DNA of 40,547 nucleotides from Candidatus Freyarchaeota archaeon (lineage in GTDB: Archaea > Asgardarchaeota > Jordiarchaeia > Jordiarchaeales > Jordiarchaeaceae), in the NCBI GenBank assembly GCA_030587365.1, contig JAUQZE010000042.1, positions 1-40,547 on the forward strand, read 5' to 3'. This document shows positions 39,773 through 40,547 of this stretch, piece by piece. The position numbers were made by a program, and so were the translations under genes. How positions within the stretch are numbered: position 1 is the stretch's first letter; the number at the start of each line of letters is the position of its first letter. A model generated the notes under the pieces. That model was not told the origin of the DNA. It searched no databases and worked only from the letters and a program-made list of their open reading frames with translations.

Positions 39773-39880
39773 TTTTCAATCCTCTTTTCTGAGGAACTTC
39801 TTTTGCAAGTTTTGGGTAAAACACTTTTTCTCATTATTGAGAACTTTCAATCCTCGTTGTTAAGGAATTTCCTTTGTGAG
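39773..39880 (-). CRISPR. Mini-array: two dispersed repeats, one 34-nt spacer
   Basis: Repeats at 39773-39809 (loop TTTTCT) and 39844-39880 (GTTGTTAAGGAATTTC variant ending GTGAG). The spacer is the shortest of the set. It points inward from the right end, mirroring the unit at 434-546. Confidence 0.8.
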
Positions 39881-40123
39881 AATTATATTTCTTGTTTATT
39901 TCTGTTTTTAAGGCTTGTATGTTTGTTGTAGAATACGGGTTTTGTTTGTTAATTTTTTGTTGCATGGATTTTAAAATATTGTTGAGGATTTTTAGATCTA
40001 TCCTTTTTCAGTGTTGGTGATGTAGATTCGCCCGATTCTACCCCTCATTTTGAGGCTCTAAATCGGAAAAGAATCCCTATAAACGCTCCTTTCGAAGGCG
40101 AAATCGAACGAAACTACATCTTC
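39881..40123. other. Subterminal region, nothing recognised
   Basis: A 243-bp AT-rich stretch between the last mini-array and the right terminal repeat. No gene or structure is clear. A phrase similar to TTGTTGAGGATTTTTAG also occurs near 31500, without further homology. Confidence 0.35.
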
Positions 40124-40124
40124 T

Positions 40125-40160
40125 GTGTTTTTCCGAGTGCTAAGAAACTGCTTTCGCAGA
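40125..40160 (-). repeat. Decayed dispersed repeat at inner edge of right terminal repeat
   Basis: Counterpart of 389-424. Orientation matches the other dispersed copies, with the handle end to the left. Confidence 0.5.
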
Positions 40161-40280
40161 TGCTCAATAACGGCAAACACCTATTACAATCCCCTACAAG
40201 GGAGGAAAAGATAGACATAGAGGGTTAAAATTTTGAGCGATAACGCTAAGTTCTAGAACAGATTCAGCTCCAAAGCGCAG

Positions 40281-40546
40281 CTAAAACCATCCCTTAACAA
40301 ACTCTCTGGCTATGCTCACAGAGCGCTGTGCATAGCTCAGGGCTTCGCTGGCTCTTTGGGAATCCGCTAAGTCCCACGGGGGATTCTCAGGATGGGGTCT
40401 CCATAAGACATTCTCCCATGTTCTGGTGCTAGGTTATGAGAATAGAGTGCTAGAGTGTTAATATCACGGAATGTGTTAGCTCCGATTTTTTCCTCAATTT
40501 TATCTCTTTTATCCTCTATCACCTCTGAGAGTTCACTGCTCGGGTC
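40281..40546 (-). pseudogene. Inverted copy of the terminal gene fragment
   Basis: The same truncated and frameshifted reading frame as 2-267, reading inward from the right edge. It differs by one missense change (an arginine codon AGA becomes GGA near the end). Both copies share the frameshift, so it predates or was copied between the ends. Confidence 0.5.
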
Positions 40547-40547
40547 G

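Larger units (their letters stand above)
40124..40547. repeat. Right terminal inverted repeat
   Basis: The reverse complement of 1-425, with one base fewer (near 40262) and about six substitutions. Its inner edge again carries the decayed dispersed repeat (40125-40160), here beginning GTTTTTCCGAGTGCTAAGAA. It also carries the inverted copy of the terminal gene fragment and the hairpin. Confidence 0.93.

Noticed and set aside
1..40547. Genome-wide recoding of TAG as pyrrolysine
   Set aside because: About nine intact genes end in TAG, and the two retropepsin copies diverge completely after theirs, so TAG functions as a stop; only local readthrough remains possible.
1..40547. Calling the element a Borg or mini-Borg
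   Set aside because: Only the linear form with inverted terminal repeats fits; no characteristic metabolic cargo or tandem-repeat arrays were seen, and the host is unknown.
1..40547. tRNA, rRNA or other structured RNA genes
   Set aside because: No cloverleaf-like or conserved rRNA sequence found by eye on either strand; a covariance search would be needed to exclude small cases.

Overview
The window reads as an archaeal mobile element, most likely a linear extrachromosomal replicon. Its first 425 and last 424 bases are near-identical inverted copies of each other. The genes are typical of Euryarchaeota and related archaea: a four-OB-fold RPA-like single-strand DNA-binding protein, UPF0175, VapBC and MntA/HepT modules, an AF_0612-type retropepsin-like protein, DUF2283, DUF6398, YkgJ, and CRISPR repeats ending in the archaeal ATTGAAAC/ATTGAAAG handle. 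Several genes have TATA-like boxes and some look nearly leaderless. I see no rRNA, tRNA, DNA polymerase, integrase, capsid gene or intact transposase, so the element appears to rely on its host for replication. I cannot name the host; a methanogen, ANME or Archaeoglobi-like archaeon would fit.

Layout. 1-425 and 40124-40547: terminal inverted repeats, each holding a decayed gene fragment open to the window edge. 430-11350: a CRISPR/signalling block, with a CARF-HEPN RNase-like gene, an unknown 149-residue gene, a 27-repeat CRISPR array with no adaptation or interference genes, a tandem wHTH-CARF-like regulator, a large surface cysteine-peptidase/adhesin and a truncated third CARF copy. A palindrome, GAACANTGTTC, recurs at four promoter regions in this block and looks like a shared operator. 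11580-18980: small regulators, a membrane protein, TPR and HEAT proteins and a YkgJ-type protein interrupted by one in-frame TAG. 19070-29940: paired and duplicated modules (UPF0175/PIN, ribbon-helix-helix/DUF5678 plus retropepsin), a metallopeptidase-like gene, a 985-residue helical-repeat protein and the RPA. 30140-39680: a toxin-antitoxin island with three MntA/HepT pairs (two are a recent duplication), several VapBC modules in various states of decay, a wHTH plus HExxH-peptidase operon, a cas3-like helicase remnant and an intact cas6.

The most unusual feature is a second, 37-nt CRISPR-type repeat scattered through intergenic space as solo copies or as tiny arrays of one or two spacers. 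I count about 24 complete or decayed copies at some 14 places, including inside the terminal repeats. Read in the crRNA direction, each good copy is a short hairpin immediately followed by ATTGAAAG, the geometry of a Cas6 site. The element's own cas6 is followed directly after its stop codon by one of these mini-arrays on the same strand. Together with the CARF effector, the CARF-like regulator and the shared operator, this suggests an element that keeps crRNA processing and cyclic-nucleotide sensing for itself and borrows the rest of CRISPR from its host. That reading is inference; the repeats, genes and motifs are visible.

The element is also rich in decay (frameshifts, truncations, in-frame stops), and paralogous copies inside the window make many of these lesions directly visible.
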